Positions 42,836-54,073 of a stretch of 64,000 nucleotides of DNA are shown here, piece after piece; position 1 is the stretch's first letter, and every line of letters begins with the position of its first letter. Below the pieces are notes generated by a model. The model had not been told where the DNA came from and made no database searches. It worked only from the letters and a program-made list of their open reading frames with translations. This DNA is from Allomyces macrogynus ATCC 38327 (taxonomy: Eukaryota > Blastocladiomycota > Blastocladiomycetes > Blastocladiales > Blastocladiaceae): assembly GCA_000151295.1 (NCBI GenBank), contig GG745328.1, positions 1,527,624 through 1,591,623 of the forward strand, in the 5' to 3' direction. Both the position numbers and the translations under genes were made by a program.

Positions 42836-43925
42836 TCATTGACCGCCCTGGACGATGTTGATGAGGCTCTCGAGTAACAAATTTGGGTATTTGAGCTTGT
42901 CTTGACTGGATGTCAAGCAGCGCTGATGTGCACGTTTGTGATTGCTGATGCGATGATACGACAATACCAGTACGATGCTGCAGGAGTTGAAGAGCCTTAC
43001 AACGGCCCTTGCTGCCAAATTATAACAGTTGGCTGATATCGTGAGTACTTGAAGATGATTTGAAAGTACCCACCAACCCCATGTGTCCCAAATCCTTGCA
43101 TTCAGGCGCTCGCACTTCTTCTGTGTCTGTCTTCTTCTTGAAGCATGTTCAACAAGAGGCAACTGGGATTTCCAACGCCAGGCCCCTGGGTTGGTCACAA
43201 TCAGGACCTCACAAAATGGCGGGACCTGCAGGTTGTTTGCCATGGGCGTGTTTTTGGGCAGCTGCTTGAGTGGCATGTAAAATAGAGACCAAAAGCGAGG
43301 TCTTGCTCATGGCCACATGAATGAAGAATCCAATGGTAGATGATGACAGGTGCATACTGTCAGTGAGTGTGGGACCAACCTTGGTGCCACAATCCACGAA
43401 TGCAGTGGTGGTCCAGATTGTGACATACATGCACAGTGCATACAGGTTGGGCGCCACAAGCGCCAAGTGGAGAAGGCTGATGTGGTTCAGGTCCACAAAG
43501 AATCCATCAAGATGTGCTGAATGTGTGGGGCCCAGGACAGACTTGGCAATCTTGTTCAGCATGCCATCAGGCAGTTGGTTGAGTTGGTGCAGCTGAGGCA
43601 GTATTGGCCCAGCAGCAGACTCTTTAGCCGTGGGCAAGTTGGTGGAGAGAATAGTGGCCATGCTTTCAGAGGCGATTATGGTCGCGGAGAAAGGCTGTTG
43701 GTTGCGGAGAGCATGGGCGGGGGGAGAAAGGGGATGCAACTGGTTGGTTGCTGTATCTTGCATCTTGTTGGTTGCTGAGATGACTCCTCCTGATCCATCA
43801 CGTTCTACCCCACAACAAACAGCTATCCAGATTATGACGAGACCAGGATAATCCCTCAAGAAAGTGAATTGATAATGGTGAACGGGCACTGCTGGAGAGT
43901 TGATTTTTCTGCGTTTGAGAGCCAT
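42836..43925 (-). pseudogene. F-box-like/LRR family copy B (decayed)
   Basis: Minus-strand frames 43925-43209 and 43276-42836. The first carries LNQLPDGMLNKIAKSVLG and ISLLHLALVAPNLYALCMY, matching copy A position by position, then a conserved DSMHLSSSTIGFFIHVA (copy A: TTYLSPHNIGYFLLVP). The homologous continuation FCEVLIVTNPGAW lies in the next frame, so a frame break near 43,240 has inactivated it. No intron with GT-AG ends restores the frame convincingly. Composition is CpG-poor. The tandem arrangement with A and C suggests local duplication. Confidence 0.6.
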
Positions 43926-43977
43926 ACTCTTGACGGGTGTGGAGGATGCATCAAGGGGCGAATCAAAACAGCAAATC

Positions 43978-45685
43978 TTATTCCAAAAGCATGATCAGGT
44001 CAAGAGCACGCTCAGCTTTGACTTCAGCTCCTCCATCGTGGCGTTGGGAAATGTCCGCAAGCGACGAAATGTGCACAGTCATTCGGAACTGATGCGTTGC
44101 ACTGCTGCTACACGTAGGTGCGGCTGCGATGCAGTCGTCGACCGCCTTGCACTTGCTGATCTTGAGCACGCGCAGCGACAGGGGCAGTGCAGCAATCCAA
44201 GCAACACAATTATCGGTCAACCATGAGCAGCAGCAACATATGTCAAAGACCAGAGCCCGTGATGCGTTTGCAGGTGCTGCAACGACAGAGCCGTGAAAGA
44301 GTTGCTACTCAAGTCGACATGACACAACGTGGTCGGCCAAACAAGCTGGGGTAAGTCGGCGTCGGTCAGCGCACACTGGCGAATCGCCAGCGACACGAGT
44401 CGGGGCGGCAGATTGCGCGCCAGTGCTGCGAGCATGACTGTCCCGCCCAGTTTTCAACTGCTCAGGGTCAAATCCGTCACCAATGACGGCAGCCGCGCAA
44501 TGAGCTGGTCGAGGCCGTCCGGTGGAGCAGGAATGAAGCCGCGCCTGTCGGTGAGATCAAAGCGGTTCAATGTTGGTGCAACCAAAAGCAGGCTGGGAAT
44601 TGCAGCACTCCACGTGCAGAGAAAGAGCTCCAACTCGCACGTCACGAGTGGAAGGAGTGCGGCCATGATCGCGAGCAGAATCGGATCCAGCAGTTTGTCT
44701 CCTTCATCTTCCTCGTCCGTCGACTCCAGGGATCGGGTCGTCAATTGGGGAAACGTGCACGTTCAGTTTCTCCACTCCGACTGGAAACGCTTGGGCCAGA
44801 AGGGCACATCCAACCAGCGTCGTCAGACTGTAGGACTGTGGCGGGTCGCGGACGCCAAGAGATACACTCAAATTCTTGAGCCCAGTTCGAGGCAGAGCCA
44901 AGAGCACGGCATCAAGACCATTGAAATCGGACTCCACACCACCCAACGTGAATGACTCAAGTATGGTCAGAGTTGGGAGCACACGAGCAAGCGCCGCCTT
45001 GACCGCTGGCACAAGCGTCTCGTAATTGGAGTCGTCCAGCTTGAGCGTCGTCAGCGTCGGCGGGAGTTGCGCGACCAAGCGCGTGAGCGATCACGCCTCG
45101 GCATCGTTATCAGAGGCACGGATGGTTTCGACCGAGAACGTGTGCAAGGCCGGCAAACGCGCAAAAATACCGCAGTTGGCAGCCAGGCCCGTGGATTCCT
45201 CGAACTTAAGATGGGTCAATGTCACGGGCAGGTCGTTGAAGCTCATCCCCCACAAAGCTGGGTCAAGCACGGTGAGATACTGGCAATGCGTCCGAAAAGG
45301 AAATGCGCGGGTTCACTGGTCACGTTGAGCGATTGGGACTGCACAACGGCAGGAACAGGGCGACACAGTCCTGACCCATGTTGGCGGAAATGCCCGTGTC
45401 TTCCACTTTCAAAAAGCGGCCAATCTCGCGAGGAAATACGTTGATGGTGTCAGCAAGTGGGGCAATTTCGGCGGCGGCTCCAATCGAGCGTTTGGTTGGC
45501 GAGAACGCGACAGAAACGTCGCTAGTCGTGCTGACCAAAACTGCGCAAGCACGGCGCAAATAGGCTGCGTGCTGCGAGTGCCAAGTGGAAAAGATCAATG
45601 CGAGACGGGTCCTACTTAGTCGCGCCGGGAAATACGTCTTGGGACTTGAACTAATCACGCACGAGAACGCTGCTCGAACAAACAA
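43978..45685 (-). pseudogene. F-box/LRR family copy C (truncated, with in-frame TGA stops)
   Basis: Leucine-rich fragments run in order on the minus strand: SRTRLALIFSTWHSQHAAYL (like the region after the F-box in A and B), then LPVTLTHLKFEESTGL, LPPTLTTLKLDDSNYETLV, LPSLVTDLTLSS, LPPRLVSLAIRQCALTDADL and LSLRVLKISKCKAVDD. These are LRR units of the LxxLxLxxC type. The reading frame is cut by TGA after SDNDAEA (about 45,092) and after LTLSS (about 44,455), plus at least two frame changes (about 44,750 and 45,300). It is still CpG-rich, so it seems the youngest of the three. The F-box itself is missing because the copy abuts the TTI1 3' end. Confidence 0.65.
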
Positions 45686-45701
45686 GACATGTATTCACGC
45701 T

Positions 45702-48700
45702 CTAATATGACATGGGCAGCCGTTCCGCCAGAGCGCAAAGCGCTGTTCCCAACCGTGACTTGACCCACTCCTTGCTCTCCGCACGACGCACCCGCAACGG
45801 CAAGGCAGGCATCCGCTGTGCGACCGCGACCATACTCGCATCGCTCCACCCGGCATCGGGCCCCATACCCACAACAAGCGCAAACCATGCTGCGTCGCGC
45901 GTGCGCGGGTGTGCGAGCAACCGCTCCACAATCGCGACCACGTGCTCCTCGAGTGCTGGCTCGCCCGTCCATTTGCTCGCGCCGTGCAGCAGAGCAGGAA
46001 CGAGCAACTCGGCATCGCGCGCCGAGCAGTGGTGAAATTCGACTGGCACATCCGCGACCATGGCAGCAACCGTCTCGAGCGCAATCGTGCTCTCAAACTG
46101 GTCGATCAGCGCGATGATATCGGCTAAATACCGCTCCTTGACCTTGCTCGCGCCATAATCGGGTGACTGCCGCGCCATGGCCGTGAGCGCGCGCAGCGTC
46201 GACTCGCGGAGGTAGGGCGCGGAGGGCGGGATCGACGCGAGCGATACAACGTTTAGAATCCGGTAAATCTCGGGGTTGGTATGCCGGTCGTACCCTGCGA
46301 GTTTCGGAAACGCGTGCGCGATGAGCACGAGCAGCTCGTGTCGGACACGTGGCGTTGCGGCACCGAGCAGGTTGCGCGTATGCTGCAGGATCGTCAAAAG
46401 CACGTCAATTTCCGGCGGGAGCTTGGGCTCGGCGTCGGGGTCAAGGTCCATTGCTCCGGCTCCGTCCGTGTCGATCGGCTCGTCAGCCGGGTTGCGGTCG
46501 TCGACGGGCGACTTTGGCGGCGGCGCGAGCTGGTACCGGTACTGCTGCAGCAACCACGGCGACACATTCCGCCAACGTTCCGGAACGGATTTCACCTGCT
46601 CACCCGTAACCGGCCGGTTCCCTGACTTGTTCATGTCTGGTGTCGGCACGACCTTGACAAACTCGAGCAGCACCTGCACAAACTCCCTCCACAGCACGTC
46701 GCTGCCCATGTGCCGCCCGAGCGCGTCCAATACCAGCACCACGCCCGCGCGCAGCCACGGGATCGCGCGCGCACCCGACACGCGAATCACGGACCGAAAC
46801 AGGTGCGCCGTGCCCGGGTGCAGGTCAGCGTACTGGAACTGCACCTGGATCGAGTGTACGAGGTAGTCGGCGCTGCGTGCGAGCAGGTCGTCGAGCGACA
46901 CGCACTCGAGGACGCGGACGAGGTGGTCGAGGCACGCGGTCGCGCACGACTGCAGCGCGCGGTGCGACGACGAGTAGAAGGCGAGCACGGCGTGTAGATG
47001 GTGCGCGAGAAAAGTCGTGTAGTTGGGCAGTTGCACGACCGAGAGGCCCTCGATAATAAATGCGAGCTCGAGTGGGTTGGTCGCATCATGCAGCCGCTCG
47101 AAGTACTCAAGTACGACGGGCTCGAAGCACTCAACATCCAGAGCGAGGTTGAGCAGAGCATAGATCGCAAACTTGTCCGTTTCGGCACGGTCAACACCAT
47201 CGTCGTCGGTCAAGGACCGCGTGCCACCCAGGATCTGCAAGAGCGCGGTAGTGAACGAATTGTCGCACATGCGCACGACTGCGTTGACCAGTTGGCGCAC
47301 CGCGTCGTACACGTCCTTGGCATGGAACCCCACAAAATTCCACCGATCAAACGGTGCACCGACCTCGGACCGGAGCGGGTTGATGTCGTCGATTCGCAGC
47401 AAACGCACGAACTCGCGGAGCAGCGGGTCGAGCTGGCACAGCAGCGCCGCTCGAATCGGCTGCTCGGCATGCGCCTGCAGCTCGGCATCCACTGTCCACG
47501 ACAGCAAGCAACCCGAGACGGCGCGGAGATACACGGGCTTGACGTCGTCGCTCTTCAAGACCACGTCCTTCAAGTCGCCGACGGCACGGTCGAGAGCTTG
47601 CGTCATGTACTCAAACGAATCAATACTGTTCACAATGCGACGCGCGAGCGTGGTCAGGACACGTTGGGCTGCGTCGCGGACCGTCGGGAACGTGGAAATG
47701 ACATGTCGCGCCGTGAACATAAACAATTCAGTCCGCGTGGCTGCGAGGTCGTTGCTGCACTTGGTGAGGAGCGTGCCGGCCATGTCAAGACCGGCAATGT
47801 GCACGTCCGGGTGGTCGTGCCGAGCGACTGCATCGAGAGCCACCACCAGGAGACTGTGCAGCCGGATTGCCGTTTCTTGCCGCCACGCGTCGTCGCGAGT
47901 GACCCGAAGTGCGGGCGCCGTGGACGCCGTCGACGATGGTGGAACTGCAGACTTGGCGTCTGTTGCCAGCTGGTCAGCTTTCGCGGCCCGCTTGACGAGT
48001 GCCGCCCACTGGTCGCCCTGGTCGCTGGAAGTATCCGCGAATTTTCGAATCAACGTTGCCGCAATCAAGTCGCCGAGGAGACGGAGCGCCGACCCGAGGA
48101 TTGGTGCGCCGACCTTGGGCACCTGCGTCAAACCCGCAAGCACCGACGCTGTTTTCGGGAGCACTGGCGCCAGCATATCCGGATCCGTGTCTGTCTCGAG
48201 AAGAAGCACGCGCATGGCGTCGAGCGCGGCCAATCGCAGCGACGGGAGTGCATCCCGCTCCACAACCTCGACAAGGTGTGAGTGGATAAAGGTCGTGACC
48301 ATATGCCCGTGTTGCGAGGCCAAAAAGTCGCGCAGCGAAATGAGCGGCGCCGATGCGCCCTTGGTCGTGCCGGTGCGGAAGCGGCGCGACATACACGCTG
48401 GACCATCGCGACCATTGCGGAAAACGGTCAGCAGGAGCCGCACGGCCTTGGACTTGATTTCTTCGGTGGTAGTCACCAGTGGCACGTCAGGTGACGCTCG
48501 TGGTGCTGTTGCGCTCGCGTACAACGAGACAGCCAGCAAGCAATTGTGGAGCGTGTCGACATGAATCGGGTCCATGGTCCCGCCGTCAGGCGTGAATTCA
48601 ACTGCATCGGATGGCATACGCAGCCAAATGTACTCGAGCAGTTCCAAGAAGGCCTCGACGGCGGCCTGCGAGAGACTTGGGAGAGACTTGGACTTGAGCA

Positions 48701-49169
48701 CGTGGAAGAGCGGGAAAAGCATGTATTCCGCGAGCTGGCGGTCGAGGAACGTCGACGACGGGACCAAGGTTGCCGGTGGAGAAGGTAGAGTGTCGTGAAC
48801 CGCGGTTCGTGCGGGGCGAGGGCTCAGTCGAGCAAACAGGTCGTGATCGTCGTCATTGGCGCCAATCGCAGCGGGTAGAAATGGGTCGCGGTCGTGGTCG
48901 AGTAGTGAGAGCTGATTCGACAAACCAGCGGTCACCGCGTCAACGGACGTGGGTGCACGCGGTATTGGCCCAAAAACGTCCTTGACCGTGACCAGGTACG
49001 ATTGCAGATTTCGGCCCAGTGAGCGTGCATCATGGGACGACGAGAGGACCGTTTGGCACCGTGGTTGGACGGCACGGAATATCGTCTCTTGGCTTTGTTC
49101 AAATGTGGCTCGGTCGACGGTGATCATTCCGCTCGTATCCGGCCGTGCTATCATTTTGATTGGGGCCAT
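45702..49169 (-). CDS. TTI1: TEL2-interacting protein 1 (TTT complex)
   Basis: A single exon of 1155 residues from the ATG at 49169 (MAPIKMIARPDTSG). The frame is open 116 codons further upstream, but that part lacks protein-like character. Tti1 with Tel2 and Tti2 is a co-chaperone complex that matures PIKK kinases (TOR, ATM, ATR). The protein is all-helical HEAT-type: the early segment LAEYMLFPLFHVLKSKSLPS followed by LSQAAVEAFLELLEYIWLR is the typical Tti1 N-terminal signature. Later repeats include LRLAALDAMRVLLLETDTD and the C-terminal PYLRESTLRALTAMARQSPD. The length agrees with fungal Tti1 (about 1000-1150). The lack of introns over 3.5 kb is notable here. Confidence 0.82.
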   Translation of the reverse strand: MAPIKMIARPDTSGMITVDRATFEQSQETIFRAVQPRCQTVLSSSHDARSLGRNLQSYLVTVKDVFGPIPRAPTSVDAVTAGLSNQLSLLDHDRDPFLPAAIGANDDDHDLFARLSPRPARTAVHDTLPSPPATLVPSSTFLDRQLAEYMLFPLFHVLKSKSLPSLSQAAVEAFLELLEYIWLRMPSDAVEFTPDGGTMDPIHVDTLHNCLLAVSLYASATAPRASPDVPLVTTTEEIKSKAVRLLLTVFRNGRDGPACMSRRFRTGTTKGASAPLISLRDFLASQHGHMVTTFIHSHLVEVVERDALPSLRLAALDAMRVLLLETDTDPDMLAPVLPKTASVLAGLTQVPKVGAPILGSALRLLGDLIAATLIRKFADTSSDQGDQWAALVKRAAKADQLATDAKSAVPPSSTASTAPALRVTRDDAWRQETAIRLHSLLVVALDAVARHDHPDVHIAGLDMAGTLLTKCSNDLAATRTELFMFTARHVISTFPTVRDAAQRVLTTLARRIVNSIDSFEYMTQALDRAVGDLKDVVLKSDDVKPVYLRAVSGCLLSWTVDAELQAHAEQPIRAALLCQLDPLLREFVRLLRIDDINPLRSEVGAPFDRWNFVGFHAKDVYDAVRQLVNAVVRMCDNSFTTALLQILGGTRSLTDDDGVDRAETDKFAIYALLNLALDVECFEPVVLEYFERLHDATNPLELAFIIEGLSVVQLPNYTTFLAHHLHAVLAFYSSSHRALQSCATACLDHLVRVLECVSLDDLLARSADYLVHSIQVQFQYADLHPGTAHLFRSVIRVSGARAIPWLRAGVVLVLDALGRHMGSDVLWREFVQVLLEFVKVVPTPDMNKSGNRPVTGEQVKSVPERWRNVSPWLLQQYRYQLAPPPKSPVDDRNPADEPIDTDGAGAMDLDPDAEPKLPPEIDVLLTILQHTRNLLGAATPRVRHELLVLIAHAFPKLAGYDRHTNPEIYRILNVVSLASIPPSAPYLRESTLRALTAMARQSPDYGASKVKERYLADIIALIDQFESTIALETVAAMVADVPVEFHHCSARDAELLVPALLHGASKWTGEPALEEHVVAIVERLLAHPRTRDAAWFALVVGMGPDAGWSDASMVAVAQRMPALPLRVRRAESKEWVKSRLGTALCALAERLPMSY

Positions 49170-49579
49170 TTTTCGTGAGCTTCCGGCTTGCTTGAGCGCG
49201 ACAAGTTGGGCTTGCGCGGCAAAATCATGGTTCCACTTGGGTCGTTGACGATGCACATACGTCGAGGTTCCGGATTGCTGCGCGATGGTGATATTGCGGA
49301 CAGATGGGCCAAGTATTGATGCTTGCAGCGTTCGGCAGTGTCTACCACAGCTCAGGCTGATTGCGATCACGACAGTCGCGAAGGAATGGATGGAACCGTC
49401 CCAGCTTGTTGCAGTCCAAGTCATTTCGGTGTGCAGGCTGTCGACGTGGAAAAATGTCAAATCTCTCTCGCTGCCTCGCCACATGGATGTCGACCACTGC
49501 ACGTCAGACACGCGCACTCTGCCGCATCGACCTTCGCAGGCAGCTCACGCGACGCAGCAAATCAAGACCAACTTGGACC
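49170..49579. other. Divergent promoter region between TTI1 and the MCFD2-like gene
   Basis: About 410 bp between the two chosen starts. It is open on the minus strand as an extension of TTI1, but I read it as promoter and 5' UTR. Confidence 0.5.
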
Positions 49580-50290
49580 ATGATGAGGATGATTCGACAC
49601 GTAATCGCAGCAGCGACGTTGGCCGTGATGGTGCTCGTTGCCGTGTTCAGCATCTCAAGCCCGCAACTCGCGCTCGCCGCAGCATCAGCAAACCAAGCAG
49701 GAGCGCCGGTAAAATCACATTCCAACTACTTTCCAGCATCCGTGAAAGAGTATGATGACCGTTTCTTGCGAGCCAAGCTGCGGTTGCGATTGGTCACTCG
49801 GTCGAAACAACAGCTCACGAACGAGCAATTCCTATCTTGTACAGGCAGTTTTTGGAGCAGCTCAAGAAAAACTCGCAGCTCGGCCACATCGACAAAAATG
49901 ACGAGGAGTTCTATTTCTTCTCCCTGCACGACCTGAACGCCGACGAGCATCTGGATGGTGCATGCGATTGTGATCCACCAAGACGCATCACCATTGCCAT
50001 GAAGCTAACGGGTGGATTGTCGGTCGTTTGTGCGTAGGCAACGAGCTGCGCGCCGCATTCGCCGAGTACACGTTCGACCAGGCCAAGACCATGAACGAGA
50101 TTGAGGCCATGGTCGACCACATTCTGGCCGAGGACGATGCCGACAACGAGTGCGTTGAGCTCTTTGCTAATGCACGCCGTCGTCATGTACGCGCCCTGAC
50201 CTGCCTTCTCCACCATGTAGTGGTCGAATTTCGTGGGAAGAGTATCTCGCGTCGGAGAGCATCCACGACGCAGCGGCGGCCAACCCTTAA
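49580..50290 (+). CDS. Secreted or ER-lumenal EF-hand protein, MCFD2-like
   Basis: Four exons (49580-49782, 49845-49957, 50038-50149, 50221-50290) join in frame to 165 residues. A signal peptide covers about 1-35 (HVIAAATLAVMVLVAVFS). Two EF-hands follow: loop 1 DLNADEHLDGNE and loop 2 DDADNDGRISWE, both with the calcium-binding Asp, Gly and Glu positions. Between them is an acidic helix (MNEIEAMVDHILAED). The order (signal peptide, a helix before 'FSLHDxNxD', then two hands, the second close to the C-terminus) is that of MCFD2, the partner of the cargo receptor LMAN1/ERGIC-53 in ER-to-Golgi export. There is no ER-retention signal at the C-terminus. The MCFD2 relationship is likely but not certain. 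Confidence 0.78.
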
Positions 50291-50626
50291 TGACACCGCT
50301 TGGTCTCCTGTGAAACAGCTGGGGTTGTGTCCGCTGGTTGGCTCAAAGGTGATATTGTGGTGTGTGGAAAACATGTGAGCTCCAGGCCCGTTGAACCGAA
50401 AACGATCATTTCTCGGGTGCTGTCAGGTCAAGACGGATCCGCGTTGAGCAGACGGTCTGTCCTCCGCATCAATTTCTCCCTCATTTCTCTCACACCGCGA
50501 CCTCTCGTCGGCGCTCATCGGCACGCCGGGCGCATCACAGTGAGCGTGATGATCCTGATTGCAGTGCATGGGGAAATCGAGAGAGGTGGGAGCAACGGCG
50601 ACACGATCCAGACTCAAAGCACGTGA
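50291..50626. other. Spacer before the AlaRS leader
   Basis: Holds the 3' UTR of the EF-hand gene and the AlaRS promoter. An in-frame TGA at 50624-50626 limits any AlaRS extension. Confidence 0.5.
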
Positions 50627-50776
50627 CGCAGGCTGACCGCGCGCGAGGAACAGATTCGCCGGCAGTTTTCGTTCTGGTTGAGCAGCTTGCAGCGATCCCC
50701 CCGCACGACGGCCCTCATTTTCCTCGTCGGCAGCGTCGTCAGCTCCTCGCTCCCCCTCGTTGTCGCTGCCAACACC
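50627..50776 (+). promoter_or_regulatory. In-frame, ATG-less leader upstream of alanyl-tRNA synthetase
   Basis: Fifty sense codons without an ATG run straight into the AlaRS start. The translation is Arg/Ser/Leu-rich with few acidic residues ([30 protein letters not shown]), like a mitochondrial presequence. A CTG at 50633 or TTG at 50678 could start it. Yeast ALA1 is known to make its mitochondrial form from upstream non-AUG codons; the same use here is an inference. Confidence 0.4.
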
Positions 50777-53700
50777 ATGCCGCCCAAGTCCAAGAAGTCG
50801 CCGCAGAAGCAGGCACCCGCCGCCGCCGCCCCGAAGGCCGCTGCCGCGCCTGCGCCCGCCAAGGCTGCACCAGCCGCCGCGGCGCCTGCCCCGAAGGCGG
50901 CCGCTCCGACCCCGGCGCCGGTCGCCAAGGCGGCCCCCGCTGCCGCACCCAAGGCCGCTGTTGTTGCGGCTCCCAAGGAGGCGACGCCCGCGCCCGTGTC
51001 CCCTCCGGCCTGGTCGGCACCGCTCGTGCGCGAGACGTTCATCAAGTTCTTCCAGGACAAGCACCAGCATGCGTTTGTGCCGTCTTCCAAGACGATCCCG
51101 CACGATGACCCGACGCTGCTGTTCGCCAACGCTGGTATGAACCAGGTACGGTCGATCACGCGGTGGCGCTGGCGTGGCGAGAAGAGACAATTCGAGTCTG
51201 ATCAGTTTGCGGTTGCCGACGACTTTGGCTCTGATCCCGACCACTCGTCCAACGATCCCTTCCGCTTCGCTTCGCCCCGATATTTAGTTCAAGCCCGTGT
51301 TCCTCGGCACCGTCGATCCGTCGGCGCCCATGGCCAAGCTCACGCGTGCGGCCAACTCGCAAAAGTGCATTCGCGCCGGTGGCAAGCACAATGACCTTGA
51401 CGACGTCGGCAAGGACACGTACCACCACACGTTCTTTGAAATGCTCGGCAACTGGTCGTTTGGCAACTACTTCAAGAAGGAGGCGATCGAGTGGGCCTGG
51501 GACCTGCTCACCAACATTTTCAAGCTCGACAAGCAGCGGCTCTACGTGACCTACTTTGGCGGCGACACCAAGCAGGGGCTCGCCGCGGACCTCGAGGCGC
51601 GCGACCTGTGGATCAAGATTGGCGTGCCTGCCGACCGCGTGATCCCGTACGGCGCCAAGGAGAACTTCTGGGGTGTGTTGACTCGAATTCCTTCAATTGT
51701 GCGACGCTGAACCATCATTCTCACCTTGACCTTGCACATGCAACAGAGATGGGTGACCAGGGACCGTGCGGCCCGTGCTCGGAGATCCACTACGACTTGA
51801 TTGGCGGCCGTTTCGTCCCCGCGCTCGTCAACGCCGACGACCCGACTTTGATCGAGATCTGGAACCTTGTCTTCATGCAGTTCAACCGCGAGGCCGACGG
51901 TTCGCTGCGTCCGCTGCCGGCCAAGCACGTCGACACGGGCATGGGCTTTGAGCGTCTTGTCTGCGCGCTGCAGGCCAAGATGTCGAACTACGACACGGAC
52001 GTGTTCACGCCCATCTTCTCACGTATTCAGGAGGTGGCCAAGGTGCGCCCGTACGAGGGCAAGCTCGGCGCCGCTGACGTTGACGGGATCGACATGGCTT
52101 ACCGCGTCGTCGCTGACCACATTCGTACCCTGACCGTGGCCATTTCCGACGGTGGGATGCCGAGTAACGAGGGTCGTGGTTACGTGCTGCGCCGTATTCT
52201 GCGTCGTGGTGTCCGGTACGCGCGCAATGCCTTCAAGGTGCCGGTCGGTACCTTCTTCTCGTCGCTCGTCGACACGGTCGCCGAGCACATGGGCGCCTTC
52301 TTCCCGGAACTGCGTGAGCACGTGGAGACGGTCAAGTCGGTGCTCGACGAGGAGGAGGCTGCGTTTGCCAAGACGCTCGACCGCGGGCTCAAGTTGTTTG
52401 ACGGCATTCTCGCCAAGGCCGGAAACGCCAAGACGATTTCTGGTGCCGACGCGTGGCGTCTTTATGACACGTTTGGGTTCCCCGTCGACTTGACTCGCCT
52501 GATGGCCGAGGAGAAGGGCATGACGGTGGACGAGGCCGCATTCGAGGCTGAGCAGGCCAAGGCCAAGGAGCAGTCGAAGAAGCGCAAGGACCAGGCCGGC
52601 GACAAGGCCATCAAGATGGACGTGCATGCCATCAAGGAGGCAGAGACGCTCGGGTTCCCGCCGACCGACGACTCGTACAAGTACACCGCCGCCACGCTCG
52701 AGGCCAACATTGCCGCCATCTTCCACCCGCACCAGGAGAAGAAGGGTGCCTCGTCGCACTGGGTCAAGTCGGTGTCGGAGGGCGAGACGGTCGGGATCCT
52801 GCTCAACCGCACCAACTTCTACGCCGAGTCGGGTGGTCAAGAGTACGACACGGGCTCGCTCGTCGTTGATGGCGAAGCTGAGTTTGTCGTTGAGAACGTT
52901 CAGGTGTACGGTGGCTACGTCCTGCACGTCGGTACGCTCAAGTACGGCACGCTCACCGTCGACCAGGAGGTCGTCGCCGCCTACGACGAGCTGCGCCGGT
53001 GGCCGCTGCGCAACAACCACACGGCCACGCACGTGCTCAATTACGCGCTGCGCAAGGTGCTTGGTGACGGCATCGACCAGAAGGGGTCGCTCGTCTCGGC
53101 CGGCAAGCTGCGGTTCGATTTCTCGTACCGCTCGGCGGTCACCGCCGATCAGCTGCGCGCTATTGAGAAGGAATGCTCGGCCGTGATTGCCAAGGCTCTG
53201 ACCGTCTTTGCCAAGGACATCCCTCTCGCTCAGGCCAAGTCGATTCACAGTCTCCGCGCCGTCTTTGGCGAAGTCTACCCGGACCCAGTCCGTGTTGTGT
53301 CGATTGGCGTCGCCGTCGAGGAACTGCTCAAGAACCCGAATAACGCCGCATGGATGGACCTGTCGATTGAGCTGTGCGGTGGCACGCACGCGCCGACGAC
53401 CAAGGAGCTCGCCGCGTTTGTGGTCATGGAAGAGTCGGCGATTGCCAAGGGTGTGCGCCGTATTGTCGCCGTCACGGGCCACGAGGCCGCCGAGGCCGCC
53501 AAGGAGGGCAAGGCCGTGCTTGCTGAGATTGCGCAGCTCAAGAGTCTCTCGGGCCATGCCCTCGGCGAGGCTGTCAAGAACGCGACCAAGGACCTCGAGG
53601 CGCGCACCATGTCGGCGCTCGACAAGGCCGCGGCGCGCGACTTGCTCGCGTCGCTCAAGAAGCAGTTTGATGACTGGGACAAGGCGCAGAAGGCGGCCAA

Positions 53701-54073
53701 GGCCGCGGCCGCGACCGACGAGGTCAAGGCCTACTTTGCCGACGAGAACGCCAAGCCGTTCCTTGTCCGGTCGCTCGATGTGGGCGGTAACGGCAAGGCC
53801 TTGACGTCGGCCATCAACGCCGTCAAGAGTCTGCCGGGCAAGGCGGCGCTGCTGATGGCGGTCGATGGCGACAAGGTCATGTACCACGTCTACGTGGACA
53901 AGACGCTGCACGGCAAGATCACGGCGCTGCAGTGGGCCGACATTGTCGCGCAAAAGGTGGGCGGCAAGAAGGGTGGCCGCGACGAGTCGGCGCAGGGTGC
54001 AGGGACCAACGTGAACGCTGTCGACGAGGCAGTCAAGCTCGCGACCGAGTTTGCGGCCATGAAGCTCCAGTAA
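50777..54073 (+). CDS. ALA1: Alanyl-tRNA synthetase
   Basis: Three exons (50777-51145, 51288-51672, 51747-54073) join in frame to 1026 residues. It charges tRNA-Ala in the cytosol and perhaps mitochondria. An Ala/Pro/Lys-rich N-terminal extension of about 75 residues precedes the class II catalytic core: [56 protein letters not shown] and [15 protein letters not shown]. The tRNA-recognition region contains [15 protein letters not shown]. The editing domain shows zinc ligands in [13 protein letters not shown] and ELCGGTHAP, so misacylated tRNA clearing should be intact. The C-terminal C-Ala domain is present. The first ATG follows CACC. Confidence 0.97.

Noticed and set aside
46998..48564. Plus-strand frames of 427 and 463 codons over TTI1
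   Set aside because: Complement of a well-supported Tti1 frame; no domain.
49170..49517. N-terminal extension of TTI1 by 116 codons
   Set aside because: The frame is open but the composition is unlike the protein and it overlaps the divergent promoter; the ATG at 49169 fits better.
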